From positions 1,798,001-1,862,000 of the forward strand of contig NC_056767.1 of the NCBI RefSeq assembly GCF_018687715.1: DNA of 64,000 bases. The letters are read 5' to 3'. Within the stretch, counting starts at the first letter, position 1. Every line of letters begins with the position of its first letter. The stretch is from Carya illinoinensis. Taxonomy: Eukaryota > Streptophyta > Magnoliopsida > Fagales > Juglandaceae. This document shows positions 1-11,792 of this stretch, in pieces. The notes below the pieces were generated by a model, which was given only the letters and a program-made list of their open reading frames with translations, did not search any database and was not told the origin of the DNA. The position numbers and the translations under genes are program-made.

Positions 1-3000
1 ATCCCTCAGCTGCAGCAAAGAAGGTGCTTGAGAAGAGTAAACCAGGGAGAATGCATCGGCCTTCTTTCCTTGCTTGGCTGCTTTGCTATCTAATTGCTTT
101 ATCAAATCCATGTTTGAAGGCACGGACTTGGACACTCTTATATCAGCTTTGTCTAACCTATCCTTGCTGTCACCTGACAAGCGAGGTAAAGCATTCTTCT
201 GATTATTACCACTAACTTCTGACACTTTGTTCAATTTTGCATAACAAGAATCACAAACACGATATGGCTTGCCAGGATTAGGAGCCATTGCTGCTCTTAA
301 TGCTTTTCTAGAACTACATGAATGGCAGTGCACAAGTCCACAATTATAGCAGTTGTGCCTCCTTCTGGTAAATCCAAAAGCCTGTTTACAAGCAGAACAC
401 TGTGACTGCTCAGCGCCAGAAACCCATTTATGAAGACAAATAGCAGCTGTGTAGTTTGAACCACAAGCAATATATTTTACATGTCTGTCCTTCAAAGCTT
501 CAACCAGAGTTGGTGTTTTCCGATCTTCCACATCTCCATGACCCAACCTCCCATTAGCACCCTTTCCCCATGTATAAACTTCATTTCTGGAAGTCAATAC
601 TGACACGTGATATGCACCACAGGTAATATCATCAACATATTCACCAAGAAGCTTGCCCTCAACCAAGCAAGGTAGCTTTCCATCAGCATCGGGATTCCCA
701 AGTTGACCATAAACAGTACTCCCCATAGTAAAAACATTTCCTGCTGTGGTCAGTCCAATGGTTAAACTGTGCCCACAAGCAATTTTGAGGAAATTATAAT
801 CAATAAGTGCCGGCACACATGTAGGTTTAAGCCGAGCTTCCTTGTCTCCATGACCAAGTCGACTTTTATCTCCATCACCCCAAGTAAACAATTTACCAGA
901 TGACACACTTGCACTAGACTGTGTCACGATAACCTCCACCACCGCAGCTGTATGCCACACCCCACATGCAACACCTATTGTCCTCAAACCACAGAGAGAT
1001 TCTACTTCTCTTGGGTAAGAAACATTTTCTCTATCTCCATGGCCCAAGACACCAAATGTTCCATCACCGAATGTAAAGAGCTGCCCTGTTGATGTTACCA
1101 AGGCAGTATGCCATGGACCGCAAGTAACTGAAGCAACTTGAAGTCCCTCAAGTGGACCAGAGATTCTCTTGGGTATCCAATGACTGGTGTCTGTGCCATG
1201 TCCAAGAAGCCCAGCATTATGTGTACCATCTCCCCACGTATAGAGTTCCCCAGCCATTGTAACAGCACAAGTATGGAACTCCCCACAGGCCACAAAATCA
1301 ACACTACTAGCTGCCAAAGATTCAACCAGACAAGGTTGACTAACATCCTTTCCAACACCATGGCCAAGCCGTCCTCCAGACTCCTCCCCCCATGTAAAGA
1401 CCTCACCTTGCCTTGTGACAAGGGCGGCATGCTTGACTCCACAGGCTATATAGCGTACATCCAATACTACATTGGATTCTAATGGCCTAGGAAGAAGCAC
1501 ATCTGCTTTTGGGGTCAAATAATTAGCGTTTCTTTCAGCCCCAACCTTCTCATTATCACAAATAACCTCACCCCATATATATACATCACCTAACGCATCA
1601 CAATCATCCGGTGCAGAGCCATGACTGGAAGTGCTGGGTGCACTGGAAACACTAACACGAAAAGCATCTGAACCAGATCCTTTTACTTGCATATTTGTCT
1701 CGTCTGATGCATGTGACCTTTCAGAACGCACAGAATTGTCAGGCCGAAAGGTCTTTGGGGAGTTATTTGGGTTTAAGGAGACAGAAATCTCAGATGAGGT
1801 AATATCTTGAGAAGCACTAAGTGGACTGTCACTTGCACTATTTGATGTCAAGTCTCCACTATCCTGAAAGCAATTCAGCACCAGACATGATATGCAGTTC
1901 ACTAAGAACGTGTATATAATTCTCAACACATTTTGCTTCAGTTTATTATATAACAAAACACATTATAGGAACTACATGCAAGTCAATTAAAATAGATATG
2001 TAGTAAAACGATCTAGACTTTGAATAACATTCCATTGGAATGTTCAAAATATATAGAAAATTTCAACATCATGATCCTTAAGAGACTCTAAACAACTAAC
2101 AATGGAAAGAACAGCATTCTCACTTAGCGATGGATTATTTTCTTCATTAACATTTCCCCAATGCAATGGCATATTTATGTTTATGACATCATACTGTGAA
2201 AGAAAGAACAGAACAAATAATGAACTAGAAAACAAGGAGCTTTTAAGTAGGAATATTTACATCAAGGTAAAGGCCTCTATCAACCCGCCCATCAATTTTA
2301 GAGCGCCCACCTTGACCAGAGGATATTAATGCTTTGAGGCCTGTAATCCAAGCCTCTGCCTCAACTTTGTCCTTGCAAATCTGAAAAAGCAACAACATAT
2401 TACAATGCTTATTTAAGAAAAAAGAATGATTTTGCACTTTAAAACATAATTATAGAGACTTGAAATTTCATCACCAACCAGATCAAGGGACCGCTTTCCG
2501 TTATTATATATAAGAGAAAAAGATAAATAATCCTTTTCGGGACGTAGATACCGTTGAAAAACAGCCTGGAAGTGAATGAAATCAAATGAATTAGATGGGG
2601 TTTATTTGGGAGATATTAAGAACTAAAAACTTTTAACTAATCATGTAAGAGATGTTAAATGTCAAAACTAATCATTAGAGTGGTGACAATAGAACGAGTA
2701 GTCTCACTGTTCTTTGTCCAGGAATAATTCTTGAGACAGAAGCTAGCTTCAAACTTCTTTCTTTACTTGAAATCCAAATTAAAGATGATTCATCCTGCCA
2801 TTTATAAATACAATAGTCAGTACAAAATAAAGAAATCCAACCAAGCACTAATAAGATCACAGACCAGAATATCAGAAAAGCTAACAAAGAAGCAATTTGT
2901 TAAAATTCATACAGTAGATACCATTGTGTGGAAACAAAGTAACATCTATTTCCAGTGACTGAACCACAAATACTAGCATCTTAATTGTCGCTTAGACATG

Positions 3001-5349
3001 GGGCATGACTAATATCATTCAACCCACTTGTAAACTTTAAAGGTGAATTCACATATAGATCCAAGAGTTCTACAAGTTTCCATAACTTGCAATTGAGAGC
3101 ATTGTCAACAAATTTCTAATCATGGTCTTACCATTATTTTCGAAACAGAGTTAGAAACCATAATTCACGACTACCCTAATGAACCAAGATCTCGATCACT
3201 TGATCCGAAATGGCATATACTTATAATCAAATAGTTTATTTCCAGTGATCCAAAAGTTCATTTTTTATTCCATTATTTAGCCCTTTCAAAGGCAATATAG
3301 ATGGTAACATAAAACATTAAAAATATTTTAAGTTAAGACTACTTTAGTGCTACTATTGAAACAATCAGCATATAAGTAGGAGAAAACTTTTTTTTTTTCG
3401 ATATATACGTGGGAGAAAAGTATGATGAGATCCTGTGAACCGTCTCTAATTTTACTTTCAATTACAAACATGAAAACTGATGCGCAGTCCACACTGTTTC
3501 ATAGACAATAGTACAAAGATTTTAGGATAAAAAATTTACAGAAATGTCCATGAAGATTAAGCACACATGCCGGTCAAAATTGTACTGCCTCTGTTATTGA
3601 CTGAATTTGAGTGGCATGGTGCCATAGCATGTGTTTATTTTAAGATAACACTTTATCAAGTCTTCAAATGACGCTCCACATCATGATATAGTGCATACAT
3701 TATTTTATTTCTTTAGGATTAGCCACTTGAGTTTTTTTGGATGACTAATTATGTCAACTTACTTGATGTTACAACATCATTGTACTTTAAAAAAAGAAAA
3801 ATGAAGAAAACGAAGAGAAAGTTTGTTAGTTTTTATACCAACATCAAAGCACTTTCTAATTTGAAACAAATTTCTAACCTCCATAATCTTCGAGAGAAGG
3901 CAAGAGAAATAAACTTACATTTGACAATCTAAACGGACAAAACTTAGGCTTTCCCTTACGACCATATTTAAACAGTTGAGCACCCTTCTTCAATGCAATT
4001 AATGTCTGCATGAGGTAAAAGGATCAAGCAAAACAACACAAAAGAAATCATTGGCACACAAGCTTTGTAAACTAAGAAGGTAGGACTTCGAGATATCTAG
4101 ATACAGCATCATTTCATTAATATTATTAACCACAAATTCTATAGAGTTCCTTAGAAAAAAATATATCAAAATTTATAAACTTTCCTGTCTTTTGGATAAG
4201 TGAAAATTTATGAACTTTCTTAAAAAACATATATGGGTATTCCAAAATTAGTAACTGGGGATTTTCAGAGGCATTCAACTTTTTTTTTTTTTTTCCTTCT
4301 ATTATGGATTAAGGGATCCCCTATATTTATGTTGGATTGACAAGTGGATAATTGCTTCTTGTATGCATCAAGAGGGAGAATAAGAGCATCTAAACATTTT
4401 GATTAATCATACAAGATAGACAAAAACACAACTTTAATCCTCCCAAAGTATGGTGCAACTTAACAATGCAACCTCGCTGTCTCTGTTACGGCAACAGTAT
4501 TTGAAACGAGGGGTTGCTAGACCTATTGATATGAAGGTTCTTGAGAGACAACAATTGTAAGGACAGGCCATGATAGAAAAGGGTAATGCTTGAAGAGAAC
4601 TACATTCCATATTTCCCCGTAACGCGTAACGGGAAGAAATGCTAAAATGATGTTTGGCTCAGTCTTCAATGATTTTACTTTAAAAAACGTTTCACTAACA
4701 GCCAGTAAACTCCGCTCGAATGGCACTTCTTCCCCCATAAAATAGGGAATGATCTTGGGTTCAGAACCAACCGGATGCATGTAACTTCTTAGGTACAATT
4801 TCTCTACTTTTTTCCTTTCCTTTATGAAGCCACCGTAGGAGAAATGCTCTCGATGTCCACATTCCACTTATGTGAAAAACCTTCGTAAGCTATCTAAAAG
4901 TACAAATCGTGCCATTAAATTAAATTATTCAAGCTCCAAACTCATCCAAAGAACCAATTGGTCTGTAGTTAAATGCAACAACATTTAACATCCGGACACC
5001 ATATGATGAGATTATAATATCATAAGTGCACATCCCCTTAAACCGAAGTTCATCTTCAATGATAATTAGCGGGAACTGTTTCAGCAAAGCTTTTCAGCAT
5101 TGAGCACACAAATGTCCCTTCTTTCCCATTGTAAGACCAAATTTCCACTTACTACGTCTTAATTCCTTTGAAATTTTCATTACTGGGATCCAGTAGAACA
5201 GCCAAACTCCCCTAAACTCCATCTGATGAGGTATTAGTTCTCTCTGCACCCACCCCTTCCAAATAAGAAAAATTGAAGCAAAGCAATGAAATTTCAAGAA
5301 AAAAGACCAAGTCCTCCTAAAAATAAAAATGAATCATTTCAAGCTTCGC

Positions 5350-5397
<48 letters not shown>

Positions 5398-5459
5398 AGA
5401 GAGAGATAGACCTTCTCGATGTCACGGTCTGCATTCCCGTAGCTAACAAGATCGGCCAT
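1..5459 (-). CDS. PRAF: PH-RCC1-FYVE (PRAF-type) protein, C-terminus beyond window
   Basis: Six coding exons can be followed on the minus strand: 5412-5459 (start codon, [16 protein letters not shown]), 3919-4005, 2708-2794, 2479-2565, 2261-2380 and 1-1863. Each intron starts with GT and ends with AG, every join is in phase 0, and the last exon stays open for 621 codons to base 1, giving 764 residues so far. Residues 15-143 form a PH domain (lipid binding in the family). About 236-615 are RCC1 repeats with recurring TWG, GRLGHG and ACG motifs (putative guanine-nucleotide exchange or propeller scaffold). About 621-685 are a FYVE zinc finger with paired cysteines and the plant [10 protein letters not shown] variant of the basic motif (phosphoinositide binding on membranes is expected). 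Plant members usually end in a BRX domain, which would lie left of the window. Intron 1 is 1.4 kb. No break is seen, so this looks like a functional gene. The family assignment is firm; the exact paralogue is unknown. Confidence 0.95.
5351..5406. repeat. (GA)n microsatellite in intron 1 beside the splice donor
   Basis: A GA dinucleotide array with one GCGC interruption sits 5-60 bases inside intron 1 of the PRAF-type gene. On the transcribed strand it is a CU-rich tract immediately after the donor GT at 5410-5411. Confidence 0.9.
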
Positions 5460-5845
5460 TCCATGTGCGAGATTTACGAAAATGCCACCACCCTGTCAGA
5501 TCGCTCGCCGGAGCTCCGGTCATCATAGACTACACCTGCCTCGTCCGCACAGTACCATCCACTCCCGCTGCTCAAATTCGCCTCACCGCAGATCCGAGAC
5601 TCTCCTCAGGAACGAAAGCCCTATACGGCCGCCTTCATCGACATTTCCAAGTCAAGCAAGCGCTGATTCCACCTCGTGGACTCCCTTGGACTGGCGAAAG
5701 CCAACCGGTTCAGAGCTAGAAATAAGCGGTTTCCCAGCGACTATAAGTTGTTCCGAAGGCTATAAGCGGGTCTCAGAATTCCGGCGGGAAACGAATGATG
5801 CGGCGTGGGAGAACCGGACGGAGGAGACAGGGGAGCGAGAAATAT

Positions 5846-5879
<34 letters not shown>

Positions 5880-5912
5880 CGGTGTATGTAAAAGTTCAAA
5901 AAGTCAAAGATA
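5460..5912 (-). promoter_or_regulatory. 5' UTR and proximal promoter of the PRAF-type gene
   Basis: This stretch lies directly upstream of the MADLV start codon. It is more GC-rich than the surrounding spacer and contains a CT/GA microsatellite at about 5842-5876, a common feature of plant 5' leaders. Beyond it at 5913-5958 are A-rich runs. Plus-strand ORFs here (5465-5913) have no recognisable domain and are most simply leader shadow. I cannot place a TATA box or start site with confidence. Confidence 0.5.
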
Positions 5913-5959
5913 GAGAAAAAAAAAAAAAAAAACAAAAGGAGAAGAAAAAAAAATGAAAA

Positions 5960-8064
5960 AGCGTGAGAAGTGATTGAAAAGAAATGAATTACCCCCAACA
6001 TAATCCAAAATTAAAAAAATAAGAAAATTAATATAATATAAATAATTAAAATTAGAAAATATTATGAAATAGAATGAAAATTTCTAAAAATCCGTGGCAC
6101 TTACGAAAGCTTGGAGAAAACTCTTTTTTTTTTTTTTTTTTTTCAAAGAAGGATGGGAGAACATTATTTATTGATGCATATTTATTTCTATAAAATGATA
6201 TATAATTCAATTCCCATCAATATATTATTTGATATTTGAAAAAAATTTATAAATTTAAATCTTATAAATCAAATTACGCCACATCAATAATATAAATTAT
6301 GTATTTACCAACTTGTAAATATGCTGATTGTATGTGTGTATATATATATATAACAAGTTCATTCATAAAATTTACATAATTGAATTAACCAGAGAATGGC
6401 GTGAATATATATTTGTATTTATTTATATATTTCATGTTCATATGAACTAGGTTGATATAAGATTCACAGATAATATACTTAAAATGTATACACTTTTTCA
6501 AATTAAAATACATTTGTATAGCAACTCATGAGTGATTTGTAACCCATCTTCTATGCATGATGACCATGTAGTATGGATCTTTTCGATTATTGTTAATCAC
6601 TAACTTTACTTAATTTAATTTTTATTTTATTTATTTATTTATTTTTGGGAGTAGCTGGTTTATTTATTTATTTATTTATTTGTGTGTGTGTGGTTTTGAA
6701 AAATAAAAAAGTAAAATCGAGAGAATCTATAGCCAAAACAGGAGAAAAGGTACAAAATCATACAATCATTAGAAGTCTTTTTGGTTTCTTTTGTTTTGTC
6801 ACATCAAATTTGGAAGTCATAGTCATATGATGAATGAAAAAATAAAAAACTAAAGCAAGAAATGCAAAATGAAATGAAGTTAGAAGGTTATTTAGATCAA
6901 CATAATGTTAAAGACCCAAATTAATAATTGTTTGAATTAATACTTTCTTATACTAATAAGCTAACATAGCTTTTTTTTAAGACTCTTTGAAGATTGAAAA
7001 TTTTAAATACATGAACAAGGCCATACTGTATTTATTGAATATTTAATATTATGTCAAAGAATTTATACAGATATCAATAAATATTATCATACCATCTTAT
7101 TACTTTATCTCTCTCACTTCATATACTCAAACTCAGGTAAAATTTCAGAAGGATATTTTCTATCACAAAAATCTCAGAAAAACAATTCAATTTTTTTAAA
7201 TTTCAAAATAAAATTAATATTAAAAACTTATATTATAATAATATTTTATTTAATTTTCAACAAAACATCTTATCTCATCTTATCTGAACTGTATAACCAA
7301 ATGATCAAATTCAGATAAAATTTTAGGGGGATTTTTTCTATCACCAAAAACTCACACCCAATTTTAAATATTTATTATTAATTTTCTTTTTGTTACAAGA
7401 AGAAAAAATTGATACCTTACCAAATGGGAATGCAATCAAGGAATGAAAATCAAACTTGGGTAGACAAGGGAACACAAAGGGATTGACAAAACAAAACAAA
7501 AGGGACAAAACTCGTGGACACAAGATATTGAAATGGGGTCGTTTCATGCCCTTTTTTCAGAAATTGAGGCAAAGGAAAGTGACGTTTTAAAGACATATTT
7601 ATATGTGTAATTGATTAATCAAGATTAATTAAAGTAGGTGATTATTACTCTGATCTTTCTTTGCTTTCGTGCAGTCGGCTTTAAATGACTAAATTACCCA
7701 CCTAAAATCTGCTTCAAATCTTCTGGGTAAGCTCATTCAAGTACGAAATAATATAATATATTTGTCAAGAAAAAAAGAAAAGCAATAATATAATATATTT
7801 TATAGGTCCGATACGACGACGTAGGACCCATCCTTTCTTAACCCAATTTCGTTGGAATAGAATTCTCTAGTTGCCTTGAAATTAATAGTATCTAATTCAA
7901 TTAAAAATAAGTTTAGGATAATTATTAGATCTACGTCCACAATCCTACGTGTTGATTGTCTCGATATGCAAGCTTATAAATAATTTTCTTTTAAAAAATA
8001 TTATATATTATGGTTGTTATGTTTTTAAGAATTGTTAATCATTTCACTCGGTAGTAATATTAAA
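5960..8064. other. AT-rich intergenic spacer
   Basis: No gene is visible. The stretch contains poly-T and poly-A runs (5920-5958, 6121-6145), a TTTA tetranucleotide array (about 6626-6680) with a short TG array, and an AT-rich block at about 7185-7290 ending in CATCTTATCTCATCTTATC. That block resembles the GATGAG-type MITE family seen elsewhere in the window. The ORFs here are short and have no coding signature. Confidence 0.6.
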
Positions 8065-8233
8065 GAGAAATAATATTTATAATTATAGAATATACAAATG
8101 TCGTGTAATTTAAAAAAAAATAAATAAATTGAGGACATATATAAAAAAAATTAATTTTTAATAATAGACTATTATTTTTTCAAAACAATTATACGACACT
8201 TGCACGTTTTACGACTGTATATAACATTATTCT
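8065..8233. mobile_element. MITE-like foldback, GAGAAATAATATTT family
   Basis: The left end GAGAAATAATATTTATAATT pairs imperfectly with the right end around GACTGTATATAACATTATTCTT. The same ends recur at 9109-9280 and 9383-9570 with AT-rich middles, as expected for a short non-autonomous DNA element. The target duplication is not resolved. Confidence 0.5.
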
Positions 8234-8316
8234 TCATTAAATTATTTGTTATTGATATTTAGTGTCAATGTTTTTTATTTACAAGTCGACGTGGAGAATA
8301 TATTCTTGAGTTTTAT

Positions 8317-8488
8317 TCTTCATCAACTCCGCACACCACACACTATATTTATTTTTATTTTTTTGTTTAATTTTTTTAAACTAATTGAATTTTTCTATTT
8401 ATCATTCATATACCACACATTTGATAAGAGAAAAATAAATAAAAAATAAAAAATTATGTGTAGTATGTGCTGCGAGAATGATGAGCAA
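8317..8488 (+). mobile_element. MITE copy 1, ACTC(A)TCAT/CACACCACAC family
   Basis: The left end ATTCTTCATCAACTCCGCAC pairs imperfectly with the right end TGTGCTGCGAGAATGATGAG around an AT-rich core with TTGATAAGAGAAAAA. Related copies lie at 27306-27490 (same orientation) and 41966-42172 (inverted). It is a short non-coding foldback element of unassigned superfamily. Confidence 0.6.
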
Positions 8489-9100
8489 ATTTTTAATTTT
8501 CCTATAAATAAAATTAATATTTCCTTTTGAAAACTCTTGACAAAAAGCAAAAAATAAAGTAAGAAATATCATGTTATTATGCAATAGGCGGCCAAGACAA
8601 TCTCATTTTGAATTGGACCGCCGTATATCTTTGATTCTTCTAGACGAGAAAATTCAAGCAAATGATATCTAGAAGTTGGTCAATTTACTTTCGCGTTGAA
8701 ATAAATTACTTTTAAAAGGCTTGACCTTTCAAATATTATAATACAAAAGTATGAAATGGAGATGTGAACTTTCACATCTATTGAAGTACTGCTAGCAGTT
8801 TGTTGCAATTTGTTTATGTTTTTTGCCATTCATATGAATCCTATGCACGTTGCAATGTTCAACAATGCCTGCATGCATACATCATGAACATGATTCACCC
8901 TGAAAATGATTTTAGATAGATTAATGTTTGCCAATCAAATGAAAAGAAAATCTTGAAAAGTACTTTGCTGAATAATTAAGGAGGAATTTTGAATGAAATT
9001 ATAATATTATTTAGCTTTTTAATTAATTTCTAATGTGAGATTAACTAAACATAAAATTATTATACTTTTATTTATCTCATAATTATTATATGGCTATATA
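8489..9100. other. AT-rich spacer, no gene seen
   Basis: There is no coding signature on either strand, only short poly-A/T runs and AT-rich sequence. Confidence 0.5.
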
Positions 9101-9108
9101 TCAAAAAA

Positions 9109-9645
9109 GAGAAATAATATTTATGGTCTTGCGGTGTTCAAGTCCCGCACACTCCATTTGAAAAAAATGGATAAATCTATGACTTACGTGAAAATCATTT
9201 TTTTAATGGTAGATAATATTTTTTTTACAAAAAGAGTATATTTAGCTTATATACCCTAAGACTGCATATAGTATTATCTGTAAAAAATTATTGCTAGATG
9301 GATCTTAAAAATTAAAGGCATATCATGAAAAAAATAAAAAATAAAAACCGGGCCCCAAATCTTAATGGTGATGCGTTAGAAAAAGAAAATGATATTTGCA
9401 GTCTTACGGTGTTTAAAGCTTCAAGCCACGCATACTCTATTTGAAAAATGAAAATGGGTAAATCTAGAACTCATGTGAAAAATTATTTTTTTAATAATAG
9501 ATCATAATTTTTTTTAAAAAGGAGTACACATAGCTTATAATCCTAAAATTGTATCTAACGTTACCCATAAAAAAATGATGGAAGGATGAATTTTCCACCA
9601 TATATTTCTCGATGGATCTTAAAAATTAAAGGCATATCATGAAAA
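9109..9645. repeat. Tandem pair of GAGAAATAATATTT-family MITEs
   Basis: Two diverged copies of about 240-260 bp sit head to tail with a period near 300 bp. Both contain a GGTGTT(C/T)AA(A/G) stretch followed by a CACACTCC or CATACTCT stretch, and both are followed by a near-identical GATGGATCTTAAAAATTAAA segment (about 9297 and 9602). Each copy has MITE-like ends, so this is a small duplication of an element with its flank. Confidence 0.6.
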
Positions 9646-9766
9646 AAAAGAAAAAAAAAAAAAAAGAGAAACGGTTAGCAAATCTTGGAGCTAAATCTAA
9701 TAATTAAGAGTCTGACTGAATGTTCCTATAATTGGTCCTCATGATTTCACATAATGATTGTCCACA

Positions 9767-9768
<2 letters not shown>

Positions 9769-9801
<33 letters not shown>
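9769..9801. repeat. (TA)n microsatellite
   Basis: An uninterrupted TA dinucleotide array of about 16 units in AT-rich spacer. Confidence 0.9.
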
Positions 9802-9806
<5 letters not shown>

Positions 9807-10234
9807 GTAACATTATAAATGATTAATGGGAGATGGTCCCATGTATGAAAACTTGTTGTAGTGTTAGGGTTGGTTACTGTAAATTAGTGTATGCCCTACA
9901 CTATATATGGATTACATGCAGAGTATACATTAATGTATTGAGAAAGTGGAGAAATAGATTAAGATAAGAGGAGTAGTTCTGTTTGAAGGGCAGGGCAGGT
10001 TGGTTGTTTAATCTCAGAAAGGTACGTACAAGGTGGAGAACTTTCGGAGTTGGATAGTTGGGTGGGAAGTCTAACACTGCAATTATGACATTAACAACTT
10101 GATAACAGCCTTGAAAGCCGCCATCGATCCATGCATATTGATATCATGTGTTTTTATATATATATGCTATAATTCTGATCACAGGAAAAAGTGCAGTTGG
10201 AATCTTGTTGGGGATGAGAAATTAAGCACGAAAT

Positions 10235-10293
<59 letters not shown>

Positions 10294-10974
10294 CAATGTT
10301 GTTGGTGGTGGTGGAGGCTTCCAAAGGCTAGCTGTGCGTAGAAGAAGCCAAAATTGCAAGGTGAGGGGCCTCCTGATTTAACACAATTACGCAACCTTCA
10401 TGAATTGGTCGGCCTCTTGCCTTCGACATGGGGACAGGCCATTTCACACATGAATCTCTCTCTCTCTTCCCCTTTTTTCTTCTTTTTCGCTATTTAAGTT
10501 TCTCTGTTTTCTCATCTCCTCCTTAATCTACCGAAGAAGGTCCCGTTCTTACATCCACTCCTCCATTTCTTGTATAGATTTTTGAGACTTTGACTGATAT
10601 AAAGACCATAGGTTTGTACAATTTGGATATTTAATAGATTTCATTTATATCCCGATTCATTCTTATCCCTATATATAATGTCTGTCATGTATGTTCAATA
10701 TGAAGGACAAAATTGAGGTACGTGGTTGGACTTCTTATCAGTACATTATGATAATAAATTAATGTATATGGACTGTCTCATAAATAATTGATGTCTTCTG
10801 TGAAGTTAAGAGTTCTGTTGACTGTCTTATTTTTTCTCATTTAGTCATCTAAAATGAAATGAAAGATAAATTCCTCTCAAATATATGAGATGAAAGACAT
10901 TCGCTTTTGGTTTTTGAACATTATAACATAGTAGGATAGCAGTATAATAGGCTGCGGTCTTGGCATAAGTTATG
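9802..10974. other. Spacer with GA microsatellite and CT-rich stretch
   Basis: A GA array of about 26 units occupies 10239-10291. CT-rich sequence at 10455-10530 includes CTATTTAAGT near 10489, which could be a TATA-like element, but no ORF follows on the plus strand. No tRNA, known microRNA or protein-coding gene was recognised. Confidence 0.5.
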
Positions 10975-11170
10975 GTCTCGTTTGTTTTGATCACAACACA
11001 TCTCATCTCATCTAATCATTACAATTTTATCAAATTTTCATACAAAAAATAATTTAACTTTTTTAAATTTTAAAACAATAATAATATTAAAAAATATATT
11101 TTAACAATATTTTTTTTAATTTTTAACTTTTATCTTAATTTATTTTATCTCATATATGAAAACAGACAAG
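10975..11170. mobile_element. GATGAG-type MITE fragment
   Basis: The block begins near GTCTCGTTTGTTTTGATCAC, continues with CATCTCATCTCATCTAATCA, has an AT-rich middle and ends with TATCTCATATATGAAAACAG. Similar blocks occur at about 7185-7290, 29455-29632 and flanking 29927/42263. Its compact foldback-like layout without coding capacity supports a MITE. Confidence 0.5.
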
Positions 11171-11452
11171 CTAATAGAATTGGGTGGGTGTGGAGTCAAT
11201 GTTTCCTTAAATGCCTTTTCGAATTTGAGGGTCTCAACTGAAATAGAAATAAACATATGAATTGAACTCATAACAAGAAATGCTTTAGGATCATTCACTT
11301 CGTATGACAATTTTTTTTTTTTTTTTTTTTCAATTGAGGTCATCAAATTCGAGCAAGACTCCCATCGAGGAGGGATCTTTTCCCCCAACGCGGGTGCCTG
11401 TGGCACTAACCTTTCACTTTTCAATGTCGAATGCCGCGTTCACTACTTGTTC

Positions 11453-11680
11453 TATTGACAGTTGGCATATAATAACAGTTGCCACATATTTTGGATTCTC
11501 TATCTTTAGAAAATCAGCCACCTTAATTATAGGAATCTATCTAATTTATATAATTAGTCTACTTATCTTTTATACGTGTTTCCATACTTAGTCTTCTGTA
11601 CATCTATATATTTGTAAAGTGATACAAAAATAAATATATAAGTTCTGAATGAAAATTACTCTCCCTCTTAGTTTTTAACA
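11453..11680 (+). repeat. 5' LTR of the copia element
   Basis: This 228-bp LTR ends in CA just before the primer-binding site. Its first ~18 bases (TATTGACAGTTGGCATAT) are followed at once by a second near-copy (AATAACAGTTGCCACATAT), a local tandem duplication absent from the 3' LTR and accounting for the length difference. Confidence 0.88.
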
Positions 11681-11692
11681 TGGTATCAGCCT
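11681..11692 (+). other. Primer-binding site, initiator-tRNA-Met type
   Basis: TGGTATCAGCCT begins at the first base after the 5' LTR. It matches the usual plant initiator-Met PBS, TGGTATCAGAGC, in its first nine positions. Confidence 0.8.
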
Positions 11693-11792
11693 AACCGATC
11701 CCTACCTCCTACCAATATGGCCAACTCCTTGCTCGTACCGTCATCCTCCACCACCTCCTTAAATCCTTCAGCCCTACTTCGTCTGTAACACA

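Noticed and set aside
5465..5913. Plus-strand ORFs of 84 and 143 codons
   Set aside because: They lie in the 5' leader of the minus-strand PRAF-type gene, end in GA-repeat-coded glutamate/arginine runs and have no domain.
9120..9160. tRNA-like B-box (GTGTTCAAGTCCCGCAC)
   Set aside because: No cloverleaf could be formed around it, and the same stretch recurs in degenerate form in neighbouring MITE copies, so it is part of that element.
11470..11680. 5' LTR start of the copia element at 11470
   Set aside because: That start gives no target duplication. The start at 11453 gives a perfect TGTTC match with the 3' flank.
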